DNA of 64,000 nucleotides from Myxococcales bacterium. Its GTDB lineage: Bacteria; Myxococcota_A; Polyangia; Polyangiales; Polyangiaceae. The translations under genes were made by a program, and so were the position numbers. The notes under the pieces were generated by a model that saw only the letters and a program-made list of their open reading frames with translations, was not told the DNA's origin and did no database searches. The first letter of the stretch is position 1, and each line of letters begins with the position of its first letter. Below are positions 7,444 through 15,348 of this stretch, in pieces. The stretch covers positions 163,374 to 227,373 of the forward strand of contig JAEUKE010000117.1 in NCBI GenBank assembly GCA_016794345.1, written 5' to 3'.

Positions 7444-8795
7444 CTTCGGCGACGCCGCAGCACGAAGAGCGCCGCGAGCGCGAAGACGAAGCCCTCGCGG
7501 CCAACTGGCTCGCCTCCGATGCGGCAGCCGCAGCCATCGTCTTCCTTCTCGGGCTCATCGCCGTCTGGAGGCGCGCCGCCGGCGCCGCTCGCCGCGCCGC
7601 CTGCGCCGCCCGCGCCACCTTCGCCGCCGACCGGGGGCAGTGTGCTGTCGACGACGAGCGTTCGCGTGAACGTGGCCGTCATCAGCCCGTCGTCGTCGGT
7701 GCGAACGAGCGGCGTCGTGTCGTGTACGGTCACGGTGATCGCGTGAGCGCCGTCGCCGAGACCGAGCGCCGTCGGATCCAGGGTGAGCTCGGCCGTGACG
7801 GCCCCGTCGACGGGCACGCCGTCGACAGACCAGGCGAAGCCGAGCTCCTCGAGCGCGGGCACGACCGCCGTGACGAGCGACGGCCCCTTCGCGGGGATCG
7901 CTGCACCCTCGGCTGGCGTCACGTCGTCCACCAGGTAACGCAGCTCCGAGAACCCGAGCACGACCGCCTCCGAGCAAACGGGGCAGAAGTCGAACCCGAG
8001 CTCGCGCATGCGGCATTTCGGCGAGGGCCGAAAGACGCCCGTGCTGAGATAACGTGCGCCTTCGTAGGCGCCGACCGGATCGTAGTCGCTCGTCGCAGCG
8101 GCGAGCGGCGTCGGGATGGGCGTCCCTGGCGGGACCCAGGCGTTCCATTTCAATGGATCGAGGTTCTCGAGCAGCGCCACGTTGGGCTCCGGATCACCGG
8201 GCGGGAACCCCGGGTAGGGGGTCTCGTATTCGTCGGCGAGACCGGCGAACGAATGCCCCATCTCGTGCTCGAGGATGCGCAGCGAGTCGGGGTGGGTGGA
8301 CGTGACCGCCACCGGGCCGCCCGAGCCCCCGTATTTCGGGGCGTTCACGATACAGATCGCGAGGTCGCGCTCGGGGAAGCGTTCGTTCACCTCCACGAAG
8401 ACGCCGCCCGTGTCGACCCCGATGAGGTAGTCGATGCCCTGGTAGCCGTACGTGGCGTCGAAGGCCGTGTCGACCGTCGTCCCGGTCGATGGGTCGTCCG
8501 CGCCGGTCTCGGCCGAGGGCACGTAGAGCGCCCAGACGTTGAAGACCGGGGCGTAGCTCGCGTACGTGCTGGCGGACTGCAAATCGGCGGCGACAGCCGC
8601 CGCGTCCGCGTAGAACTTGTCGCGCTCGGCGGCGGTGTACCCGTCCCCGACGACCACGAAGTCCACCCGACCGCCCGTCGGGCCGGTCTCGAGGAGCGCC
8701 TGACAATCGCCCGCCGCAGGCGGGCACTCGGCGCGCGCAAGAGAGCCCACGAGCGAGAGCGCGGCCGCGGCCGCGAAGCACAGCCTCCGCCTCAT
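7440..8795 (-). CDS. secreted M64-type zinc metallopeptidase with MYXO-CTERM tail
   Basis: Exported protease of 451 residues. After a signal peptide (cleaved near residue 22) the catalytic domain carries HEMGHSFAGLADEY: the HExxH zinc motif (His177, Glu178, His181) with a following Asp/Glu typical of IgA-peptidase-like M64 enzymes. An Ig-like segment follows (about 290-385), then a Gly/Ala-rich linker and a tail with GCGC, a hydrophobic helix and an Arg run, which is the MYXO-CTERM pattern thought to direct surface anchoring or release. The ATG at 8795 overlaps the stop of the upstream lipoprotein by four bases; a GTG six bases earlier is possible. Natural substrate unknown. Confidence 0.88.
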   Translation of the reverse strand: MRRRLCFAAAAALSLVGSLARAECPPAAGDCQALLETGPTGGRVDFVVVGDGYTAAERDKFYADAAAVAADLQSASTYASYAPVFNVWALYVPSAETGADDPSTGTTVDTAFDATYGYQGIDYLIGVDTGGVFVEVNERFPERDLAICIVNAPKYGGSGGPVAVTSTHPDSLRILEHEMGHSFAGLADEYETPYPGFPPGDPEPNVALLENLDPLKWNAWVPPGTPIPTPLAAATSDYDPVGAYEGARYLSTGVFRPSPKCRMRELGFDFCPVCSEAVVLGFSELRYLVDDVTPAEGAAIPAKGPSLVTAVVPALEELGFAWSVDGVPVDGAVTAELTLDPTALGLGDGAHAITVTVHDTTPLVRTDDDGLMTATFTRTLVVDSTLPPVGGEGGAGGAGGAASGAGGAPPDGDEPEKEDDGCGCRIGGEPVGREGFVFALAALFVLRRRRR

Positions 8796-9286
8796 GGCCA
8801 CGTCACCATGACGGCTTTGTCATCGACGGAGACGATCTCCAGGTGCTCGCCGTCCGCCGGCTGCGGCGCGCGCACCGTGAAGGCGAAGGTCGGGAGCGGC
8901 ACGTGCGCGGCGGGCCCCGCCGGGCCCGGGGGGACGTGTGCCTCGGTCCGCGCCGCGATGTCGCCCTCGTCGAGCGACTCGCCGGCGGCGCCGACCAGAC
9001 GATAACGATGGGTGACGCGCCCCTTGCCGTTGAACCGCGCGGAAGCGCCGAGGCGCTCGCGCGGCACGCGCTGAGCGGAGAGGACACGCAGGCTCCCTCC
9101 CCCTTGCTCGAGCACGAGCACGGCCACGTCACGCGTGCTCGGCGCGGGGTCGACGTTCGCAGCGCCGGGTGGCATCACCGCTTCCGGCGCGGGTGGCACC
9201 GGTGACACGCGGCGCGCCTCCCCGTCCTCGGCGGGCGCGCAGGCCAAGAGGAGCGCCGAAGCGGCGGCGAGGAGTCGAGCCGTCAC
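8792..9286 (-). CDS. lipoprotein, hypothetical
   Basis: A 164-residue protein starting at a GTG that overlaps the stop of the upstream HD-domain gene (GTGA). The signal peptide ends in a lipobox (LLLAC, Cys16). The rest looks beta-rich, with no cysteines and no catalytic motif; a segment RVTHRYRLVGAAGESLDEG could be a small beta-sandwich. The family is not recognised. Coupling to the M64 peptidase gene (4-bp overlap) suggests the two products act together, for example as protease and partner, but this is inference. Confidence 0.65.
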   Translation of the reverse strand: MTARLLAAASALLLACAPAEDGEARRVSPVPPAPEAVMPPGAANVDPAPSTRDVAVLVLEQGGGSLRVLSAQRVPRERLGASARFNGKGRVTHRYRLVGAAGESLDEGDIAARTEAHVPPGPAGPAAHVPLPTFAFTVRAPQPADGEHLEIVSVDDKAVMVTWP

Positions 9287-10206
9287 GGCGACGGGCCGTC
9301 CGTGAGCGGCGGGACGACGGGCAAGCAGCTCGGAAGCGGGCTCGCGACGAGGTAAGCCGCGGCCGCCTGCTTCAGCGCAGGCACGTCGGTCACCTTCGCG
9401 AAGTCGAGCCCGTCGACGAAGATCTTCGTGTGCTCCGCGAGGGCCGCGCCGCAGCTCTTCGCCTTCTCGGTGAGGAGCGTCTGCTTCGCGTCGACGACGC
9501 TCTTCCACGCGGAGTCCGGGCCCGATCGCACCGAAGCCTCGAGCGGCTCCTTCTCGAACTCGGGGTTCTTCTGCCGGAGCTCGGCCACCTTCACGACGCC
9601 GTCGACCGTCATGAGGTCGAGCATGTCGATATCGTAGAGGACCTTCGCCTCCGCGCTCGACGGCTTGGGGAACCTGCGGTCGCAGAACTTCGACATGAAG
9701 CGCCGCGACAGATAGCTCCAGTTGAAGCCACACGGCCCCATGTGCTCGCGCACGGCCTCCGAGGCCGTCTCGGTGAACGTCTCGGACTTGCCGATCTCGG
9801 AGAGCACGGCCTTCGTGAGGTCGGCGCCCTGCTCGCCGTGTGTGCAGAACTTCTCCTTCGGCTCGCCCTTGCCGTCCTCCTTCGTCGCGTCGTGGAGGAG
9901 CGCGGCCGCCTGGACGACGTGCACGTTTGCGCCCGCGGCCTCCGCGAAGGGCGGCGCGTAGTGGTAGAGCCGGCGCGAGTGGAGGTGGTTCGGCCCGCCG
10001 CGCTCCACGTGTTTCAACAGGGCGGCGTAGATCCTCTCACGCTCCTTGGGCGTGAGCTTCTCGCCCGGCGGCGCCGGACGCAGCGCGACGTAGCCGAGGG
10101 CGACCAGCAAGCCGCCCATCACCAGCGCGATCGCGCGCCGCGTGCGACGACTGAGCAGGGCTCGGGCCACGGCCGCGAGGACAGGGAGCGCGAGCTTGCG
10201 CATCAT
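9283..10206 (-). CDS. HD-domain phosphohydrolase-like membrane protein
   Basis: A 307-residue protein with an N-terminal transmembrane segment (about residues 24-42) and an HD-superfamily domain: a first His in HSRRLYHYA, the HD pair in ALLHDATKED, a later His in REHMGP and an Asp in LYDIDMLD. These are the metal-binding positions of the superfamily. HD proteins hydrolyse nucleotides or phosphate esters; the substrate here is unknown. It heads a four-gene minus-strand run with 4-bp overlaps. ATG codons at 10206 and 10203 are equally possible starts. Confidence 0.75.
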   Translation of the reverse strand: MMRKLALPVLAAVARALLSRRTRRAIALVMGGLLVALGYVALRPAPPGEKLTPKERERIYAALLKHVERGGPNHLHSRRLYHYAPPFAEAAGANVHVVQAAALLHDATKEDGKGEPKEKFCTHGEQGADLTKAVLSEIGKSETFTETASEAVREHMGPCGFNWSYLSRRFMSKFCDRRFPKPSSAEAKVLYDIDMLDLMTVDGVVKVAELRQKNPEFEKEPLEASVRSGPDSAWKSVVDAKQTLLTEKAKSCGAALAEHTKIFVDGLDFAKVTDVPALKQAAAAYLVASPLPSCLPVVPPLTDGPSP

Positions 10207-10241
10207 CCCGCGAATCTATCACGCCTTCGATTCCGCGGCCG

Positions 10242-12590
10242 TCAGGGCGCGACGAAGATACACGAGGACATGAACGGCACGGTGCTGCCCGTGCAGTTGC
10301 CGAGCACGTCCGTGTAGCCGGCCGGCGGCGCCCAGGTCTTGTCCGCGTCGCGGTTGAGCGCGACGTAGACCGTGTCGTCTTCGAAGGTGACCTTGTAGAC
10401 CCAGAACCAATCCTCGAGCACGACGTTCTCACGTGTCCCGCGTCGGAGGGCCTTGTGCGCCTCCCGCGCCTTGCCCGCCTTCTGCGCGCTCTCGAGGGAT
10501 GTCTGCTCGTCCGCCGAGAGCCCCGTGAAGCGCTGCATTTTGCGGTTGTCGGGGTCGGCCTCGCCGAAGGTCCCGATGTCGTCGCCCTGGTAGAGCATCG
10601 GGATGTTGCCGGGTGAGGTGAACAGGTAGGTCTGCGCGAGGCGCAGGCGACCGTGGTCGCCCCCGGCCTCGGTGAGCGCGCGCCACTGGTCGTGGTTGCC
10701 GAAGAAGTTCCCCATCACCGCGCCCGGATACCCCGCCTGCTGGCCGAAGAACGTGGGCTGGGGGCTGAGGTAGGCGGTGTCGTTGTAGAGCGAGAAGTTC
10801 GCCAGATCGCGGATGCTCTTGGAGAACGAGAGGAGCGCGCCCTTGGCGTGGTTGTAATACTCCTCGTCGACCTGGCCCTGAACCATGTCGGCGCGGACGT
10901 GGTAGCGGGCCCAGCCGCCGAGCGACTCGCCCACCATGTAGAAGACCGTGGCCTCCTCCGAGAGGTCGTGGTTCTCCACCGTGGTCTCGATGCGCTCGAC
11001 GACCGCGGTCTTCAGCGCGCGAACGAAGCCGTCATCCATGTGCTTGAGCGCGTCCGCCCGGAAGCCGTCGAAGTTGAACTCCTGGACCATCCAGACCGCG
11101 TGCTCGACCACCGCGTCGATGGCCGCGGGGTGACCGCCGTAGTCGAAGTCCGGCATGTCGGTCGTGAACCAGCAGTCCACGCGGTGCGCGTCCCAGTTGC
11201 CGTCGCAGGGGTTGTACCCGAAGAACCAGTCCGGGTGCTGCGCGTAGAGCGCCGCCTCTTTCTGGACGTGGTTGGCCACGAAATCGGGGATGACGCGGAT
11301 ACCGCGCGCGTGTGCCTTGTTGACGAGCTCGTGCAGCTCTTCTGCCGTACCGAAGGCGGTCTCGATGGGGTTCGGGTAGCCGAGCGTGTTCTCGTCGGTG
11401 TAGCCGGTGACGATGGGGTGGTAGGAGTGGTAGCTTGAGAAGCGGCGGTTGTCGCCGAGCTGCACCGCCGGCTGCGACTCGTGGGAGTTCAACAGCGGGG
11501 AGCTGATCCAGAGGGCGTTTGTGCCCATGCTCTCGAAGTAGCCGTCTTCGATCTTGTCGATGATCCCGCGGAAGTCGCCGCCCTGCCATTGACTGCGGAC
11601 GTCCGTCACCTGCGCGAGGCTACCCTGCCCGTTGTCGATGTCGTTCGAGGGGTCGCCGTTTCGGAACCGATCCGTCATGACCTGGTAGAGGATCGCGTCC
11701 TTCCAGCCGAAGTCCGCATAGCGGATCCCCTCTCCGATCCACATCGGGACGAAGAGCGGCTGGATGCGCGCCCCGTTCTGATCGCGCAGCCGGAAGACGT
11801 AGCTGTACTTCGAGGCCTCGAGGGTGGGCGACGTGATGGCGAAGCTCTGCGTCGCCGCATCGAACGAAGCGGACAGGTCCACCGAGGCGCCGTTCAGCTT
11901 CACCTCGCTCGCGGCGAGATCGAGATCGACGGCGCCCGTGTACTCCACGACGAGCGCATAGGAAGACTTTGTCGTGATGGTGCAGAACTGGAAGTCGCCC
12001 ACGGTCTTGTCGGGCGTGCAGGCGGGGATGCAGGTGCCGTCGTCGGGGTTGCAGAGCCCGCCAGCCTCACAGACGACGCCGGCGCAGCTGTCGGCGACGC
12101 AGGTCTCGGCGGTCTTGTCGTAGACGTAGCCGGCCTCGCAGTCGCAGCGACGCTCCGCCTCGTTGCAGGTCCCCGGGCCGCAGACCGCGGTCTCGCAGAA
12201 GCCACCGGGCAACGCGTCGTAGATCTGCCCGTCTTTCACCCAGAACTCGCGCAGCGTCGTCGTGTAGTTCTGCTCGCCGTTGTTGTCCCAGGTGTCGGCG
12301 CCGTCGTTGAAGACGAACTCGATCGTCCCAGTGCCCTCTTCGTGCTCGTAGACGAACCAGCTGCCGACCTCCGGGGCCATCGGCACGCCGGGGAGATCCG
12401 TCCACGCGCCGCCGACCTTGAAGTGCATGTGGGGCGCCTGCCAGCTCGTGAAGTAGTGCGCCTTGAAGCCTTGTTCGGTCGTCGGACCTCCGCCCTCCAC
12501 GCCGGGGGGCGGGCCACCTCCGCCGTCGCCGCAGGCGAGGCCGAGGACGAGGGTTCCAATCGCGAAGACGACGACGAAGATGCGGCTCAT
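10242..12590 (-). CDS. surface lipoprotein alpha-amylase-like enzyme (GH13)
   Basis: An exported starch- or glucan-cleaving enzyme of 782 residues. The signal peptide ends in a lipobox (GLAC, Cys20) and a Gly/Pro linker. Residues about 40-125 look like a starch-binding module (CBM25-like, aromatic-rich). Residues 130-190 form a cysteine-rich EGF-like segment, then a beta domain precedes the GH13 barrel. Barrel signatures are DFVANHV near 436, GFRADALKH with the nucleophile Asp513, MVGES with the acid/base Glu555, and GNHDQ further on. All three catalytic acids are present. Lipidation plus a binding module suggests breakdown of external polysaccharide at the cell surface. It stands alone. Confidence 0.88.
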   Translation of the reverse strand: MSRIFVVVFAIGTLVLGLACGDGGGGPPPGVEGGGPTTEQGFKAHYFTSWQAPHMHFKVGGAWTDLPGVPMAPEVGSWFVYEHEEGTGTIEFVFNDGADTWDNNGEQNYTTTLREFWVKDGQIYDALPGGFCETAVCGPGTCNEAERRCDCEAGYVYDKTAETCVADSCAGVVCEAGGLCNPDDGTCIPACTPDKTVGDFQFCTITTKSSYALVVEYTGAVDLDLAASEVKLNGASVDLSASFDAATQSFAITSPTLEASKYSYVFRLRDQNGARIQPLFVPMWIGEGIRYADFGWKDAILYQVMTDRFRNGDPSNDIDNGQGSLAQVTDVRSQWQGGDFRGIIDKIEDGYFESMGTNALWISSPLLNSHESQPAVQLGDNRRFSSYHSYHPIVTGYTDENTLGYPNPIETAFGTAEELHELVNKAHARGIRVIPDFVANHVQKEAALYAQHPDWFFGYNPCDGNWDAHRVDCWFTTDMPDFDYGGHPAAIDAVVEHAVWMVQEFNFDGFRADALKHMDDGFVRALKTAVVERIETTVENHDLSEEATVFYMVGESLGGWARYHVRADMVQGQVDEEYYNHAKGALLSFSKSIRDLANFSLYNDTAYLSPQPTFFGQQAGYPGAVMGNFFGNHDQWRALTEAGGDHGRLRLAQTYLFTSPGNIPMLYQGDDIGTFGEADPDNRKMQRFTGLSADEQTSLESAQKAGKAREAHKALRRGTRENVVLEDWFWVYKVTFEDDTVYVALNRDADKTWAPPAGYTDVLGNCTGSTVPFMSSCIFVAP

Positions 12591-12690
12591 GCGGTCCCTC
12601 CGAGCAGCAGGGTCACGCGTAACTCAAGAAGGAGTCACTTAGCACGCGAAGCGGCACGGTAGAAGGGTGCCCGCGCCGTACGGGGGTCCT

Positions 12691-13551
12691 TCAGGGCGAC
12701 GGAATCGCCAGGGCCGCGCCCCCGGTCGGCAACGCGTCGTAGAAGGCCTGCCCGCTCGCGGGCCCCACGGCGAGGGTCGCCCCCGACCGGGCCAGAACGA
12801 CGTGTTTGCCCACCACGGGCGGGTCGGCGGCGAGCGCGAAGGCGACGAGCTCGGGCAGATCGTCGCTGACGGCGCAGCCACACGCGGCCACCTCCTCCGG
12901 CAGCTTGTTCTTCAGGAGGGGCGCGCGCGCCGCCGGCTCCGCGCCGGCGAGCCTCTCGAAGAAATCGGAGGCTTGAGGACACCGGCCGAGCGCGCGCTTC
13001 AGCTCGACCGCCAGCGCGCCGGCGCGCTGCATCGAGTCCAGCGAGGCGAAGCCCTTCTCGAGCGCCTTCGGCACGCCCTCGCGGCGACCTTCGGGCGGCG
13101 ACGCGAGGACGTAGAGGGCCGTCCCCTCGCCGAGCCCGCGCAGGAACGCGGCGACCTGCGTCGAATCCAGCTTCGGGGCGTCGAGCGCGAGCGCCACGCC
13201 TTCGAGCGGCTTCATGCCCGACTCGCGGAGCATCTGCTTGCGTCGCTCCACGAGGGCGGCCGCCTCCTCCGCCTTCACCTCCTTGCCGTCCACCAGGAAG
13301 GCAGCGCCGCTCACCGCCACGACCATCCCGCCGTCGGGCACACGCGCGCCTCGTTCCGCGCGCGGCAGGGTGAGCCCCTCGGGGACCGGGACGCGGGAGA
13401 CCTCGACGTCGATCGGCGCGAGGCGCTCGCGCACCGCCTCGGACTTCGCACACGCCTTGGCGCTTGCGCTGCCGCTCGGCCCGACCGGCGCCGGGTCCTT
13501 GCCGTCACCGCAGCCGGTCGCGAGGAGGCACAGAAGGAGGAGCCGGTGCAT
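12691..13551 (-). CDS. lipoprotein, hypothetical
   Basis: A 286-residue protein starting at ATG 13551, where a signal peptide with lipobox (ATGC, Cys15) begins. A Ser/Ala linker is followed by a domain with a repeated pattern of VDGKEV and charged helices, ending with a cysteine pair (CGC) near residue 225. No catalytic motif or known family is recognised. It is divergent from another lipoprotein gene (start 13621) with 69 bp between the starts, so the two may share a control region. Confidence 0.65.
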   Translation of the reverse strand: MHRLLLLCLLATGCGDGKDPAPVGPSGSASAKACAKSEAVRERLAPIDVEVSRVPVPEGLTLPRAERGARVPDGGMVVAVSGAAFLVDGKEVKAEEAAALVERRKQMLRESGMKPLEGVALALDAPKLDSTQVAAFLRGLGEGTALYVLASPPEGRREGVPKALEKGFASLDSMQRAGALAVELKRALGRCPQASDFFERLAGAEPAARAPLLKNKLPEEVAACGCAVSDDLPELVAFALAADPPVVGKHVVLARSGATLAVGPASGQAFYDALPTGGAALAIPSP

Positions 13552-13620
13552 CGAGGGCGGAATCCTACGAGAAACAGAGCCTTTCTTTCCACGACAGCAG
13601 CATGTATCGGTGCCCGCAGC

Positions 13621-14328
13621 ATGGCCTCTCGCCTGACCTGCTTCGCCCTCCTCCTCGCCGCGTGTGGCGCGTCCCAGACCGAGCCGGTGCCCGCGACGGA
13701 CAGCGGCCCGACGTCGGACGGGGACAAGCCGTCTTCCGGGATCGCGGTCGAAGCGGAGATCGGCGCCATGAACGAGGGCGCGGTGCTCGACACCTTCCGC
13801 AAGTCCCAGAGCGCGCTGATGGGCTGCTTCCAGAAGGGCGCGGGGCGCGTGCGGTTCCTCGGCGGCAAGGTGCGCTTCCACCTCCGGATCGATCAGTCGG
13901 GCAAAGCCAAGTCGGCCCACCTGATGCAGTCCACGCTCGGCGATCGCGAGACGGAGAGCTGCATGCTCGGCGTCTTGCGCGGCCAGGGCTGGCCTTCGCC
14001 CCAGGGCGGCAAGGAAGGCATCGCCGAGACCGAGTTCGACTTCGAGCCCGCGACCGACGTGCGCGCGCCCATCGAGTGGGATCCCGCCGACGCCGGGAAG
14101 AACGTGGCGAAGGCCAAGGCCGCGCTCGAGCAGTGCCGGCGCGACGCCAACGCGGGCCCCATCACCGCCACGCTCTACGTCGACACCGACGGCTCCGTCC
14201 TGTCGGTAGGCGTGTCGGGGGAGAACGCCGCGACGGAAGAGGCAGCGAGCTGCGTCGTCAGCGCGCTCTCGGCGGTGAAGCTGAGCTCACCCGGCTCGTA
14301 CCCGGCCAAGCTGACGCTCGGGCGCTGA
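13621..14328 (+). CDS. lipoprotein with AgmX/PglI C-terminal-like repeats
   Basis: A 235-residue lipoprotein (signal peptide with lipobox AACG, Cys near 14). Two related units follow, each with a conserved cysteine and the pattern 'GCF/QC ... G.v.f.l.id..G.v....' then 'C....l....fP' (CFQKGAGRVRF...IDQSGKAKSA...CMLGVLRGQGWPSP, and CRRDANAGPITATLYVDTDGS...CVVSAL). This matches the AgmX/PglI C-terminal domain described in myxobacterial gliding-associated and TonB-like proteins. Function here is unknown; an envelope binding role is likely. Confidence 0.7.
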   Translation: MASRLTCFALLLAACGASQTEPVPATDSGPTSDGDKPSSGIAVEAEIGAMNEGAVLDTFRKSQSALMGCFQKGAGRVRFLGGKVRFHLRIDQSGKAKSAHLMQSTLGDRETESCMLGVLRGQGWPSPQGGKEGIAETEFDFEPATDVRAPIEWDPADAGKNVAKAKAALEQCRRDANAGPITATLYVDTDGSVLSVGVSGENAATEEAASCVVSALSAVKLSSPGSYPAKLTLGR

Positions 14329-14368
14329 CGTCTGGGCTAAGAACTTCGTTTCCACGGGACTGCGGAAG

Positions 14369-15262
14369 TCAGCGCGCCAGCGCCTCCGCAAACGACGCGA
14401 GGTTCTGCATCCCGTCGCAGAACGCCGCGTACCGGAGCTTCGATCTCACCTCGGGCCCGAGCGCGCGGCCCCCGACCGCCAGCGCGCCGCCGACCCGACG
14501 AGCAGCGGCCTCGACGCCGTTGACCGCCTCGACGAGCGCGCCTTCCTCCTCGAAGTGGCCCACCGTCAGCCACACGAGCTTCGGCTTCATCTCGCGGATC
14601 GCCGCCTCGATCGTGTGAGGGGGGAGCGACGCGCCGAGCGACCGCGCGTCCAGCCCTTGGTGGCAGAGCGTCGCCTCCGCCATCAACGTGGGGAGCGTGT
14701 AGGGGTCGCCGCTCAGCGTGCCCCCGACCGCGCGCGGGGCACGCCTGCCGGGGCGTGGAGCCAGACGCGCGAGATCGGCCAGGGCGCGCCCGATCAGCTC
14801 ACACGCGCGACGCTCTTCGTAGATCTCGACGGACCCGCCAGCCCACCCCTCGCCGAGATCGGCCAAGGCCGGCGCGATGAAACAATCGCAGATTTCGCCG
14901 ACCGAGACCCCCGAGGCGAAGAGGGACGACAGGAGCTCGGTCACCGCGTGTGCGTCCCCTCCGACGAGCAGGCGCATGAGCCGCCCGCGGAGCTGAGGGT
15001 CGCTCGGCGTCCGGCCGAGGGGCAAGAGGCCGAGCTCCTCGGGGGCGACGACACGATGCCCGTGTGCTCTCGCAAACGACACGACGGCCGACGTGTGGAT
15101 GCGGCGGTGGCCCCCCGCCGTGCGCTCGACCGAGAGGTGGCCGGCGTCACACCATCGCTTGAGCGAGGACTCGCTGACGCCGAGCGCGCGGGCCACGGAG
15201 GCCGGGGAGTGCCCGCCGCGAGCCCCCCTGCTGGACGTTTTGGTCGATTCCTCGCGCACCAT
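14369..15262 (-). CDS. MerR-family regulator with a cobalamin-binding-like domain (CarA/CarH type)
   Basis: DNA-binding regulator of 297 residues. The N-terminus is a MerR helix-turn-helix (SVARALGVSESSLKRWCDAGHL, with the AGGHRRI wing). A four-helix B12-binding-2 domain spans about 95-165 and a Rossmann B12-binding domain about 175-295. In light-sensing CarH, W131-x9-EH and H177 contact adenosylcobalamin. Here Trp140 and Glu150 are kept, but the two His positions of the first motif are Ala141 and Arg151, and the lower-ligand His is Tyr188 in GDPYTLP. Cobalamin binding is therefore doubtful. It is divergent from the UbiB-type kinase gene and probably controls it. A GTG six bases upstream (15268) is an alternative start. 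Confidence 0.85.
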   Translation of the reverse strand: MVREESTKTSSRGARGGHSPASVARALGVSESSLKRWCDAGHLSVERTAGGHRRIHTSAVVSFARAHGHRVVAPEELGLLPLGRTPSDPQLRGRLMRLLVGGDAHAVTELLSSLFASGVSVGEICDCFIAPALADLGEGWAGGSVEIYEERRACELIGRALADLARLAPRPGRRAPRAVGGTLSGDPYTLPTLMAEATLCHQGLDARSLGASLPPHTIEAAIREMKPKLVWLTVGHFEEEGALVEAVNGVEAAARRVGGALAVGGRALGPEVRSKLRYAAFCDGMQNLASFAEALAR

Positions 15263-15269
15263 GCCCACC

Positions 15270-15334
15270 TGACAATATCAATTTGCGGGAACCTGTCACG
15301 AGCGCTACGACTAGAAAGAACGTTTTGAACGTTT
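15270..15334. promoter_or_regulatory. divergent control region between the MerR regulator and UbiB genes
   Basis: This 86-bp gap is AT-rich for the window. It contains an inverted repeat TGACA-N19-TGTCA (15270-15298) with an AT-rich core (ATATCAATTT), and a tandem direct repeat GAACGTTT (15318-15325 and 15327-15334, 9-bp period) ending 14 bp before the ATG of the kinase gene. MerR proteins of the CarA/CarH group bind operators overlapping their promoters, so these are the best operator candidates. The assignment is inference. Confidence 0.45.
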
Positions 15335-15348
15335 CTGAAGAGGACACC

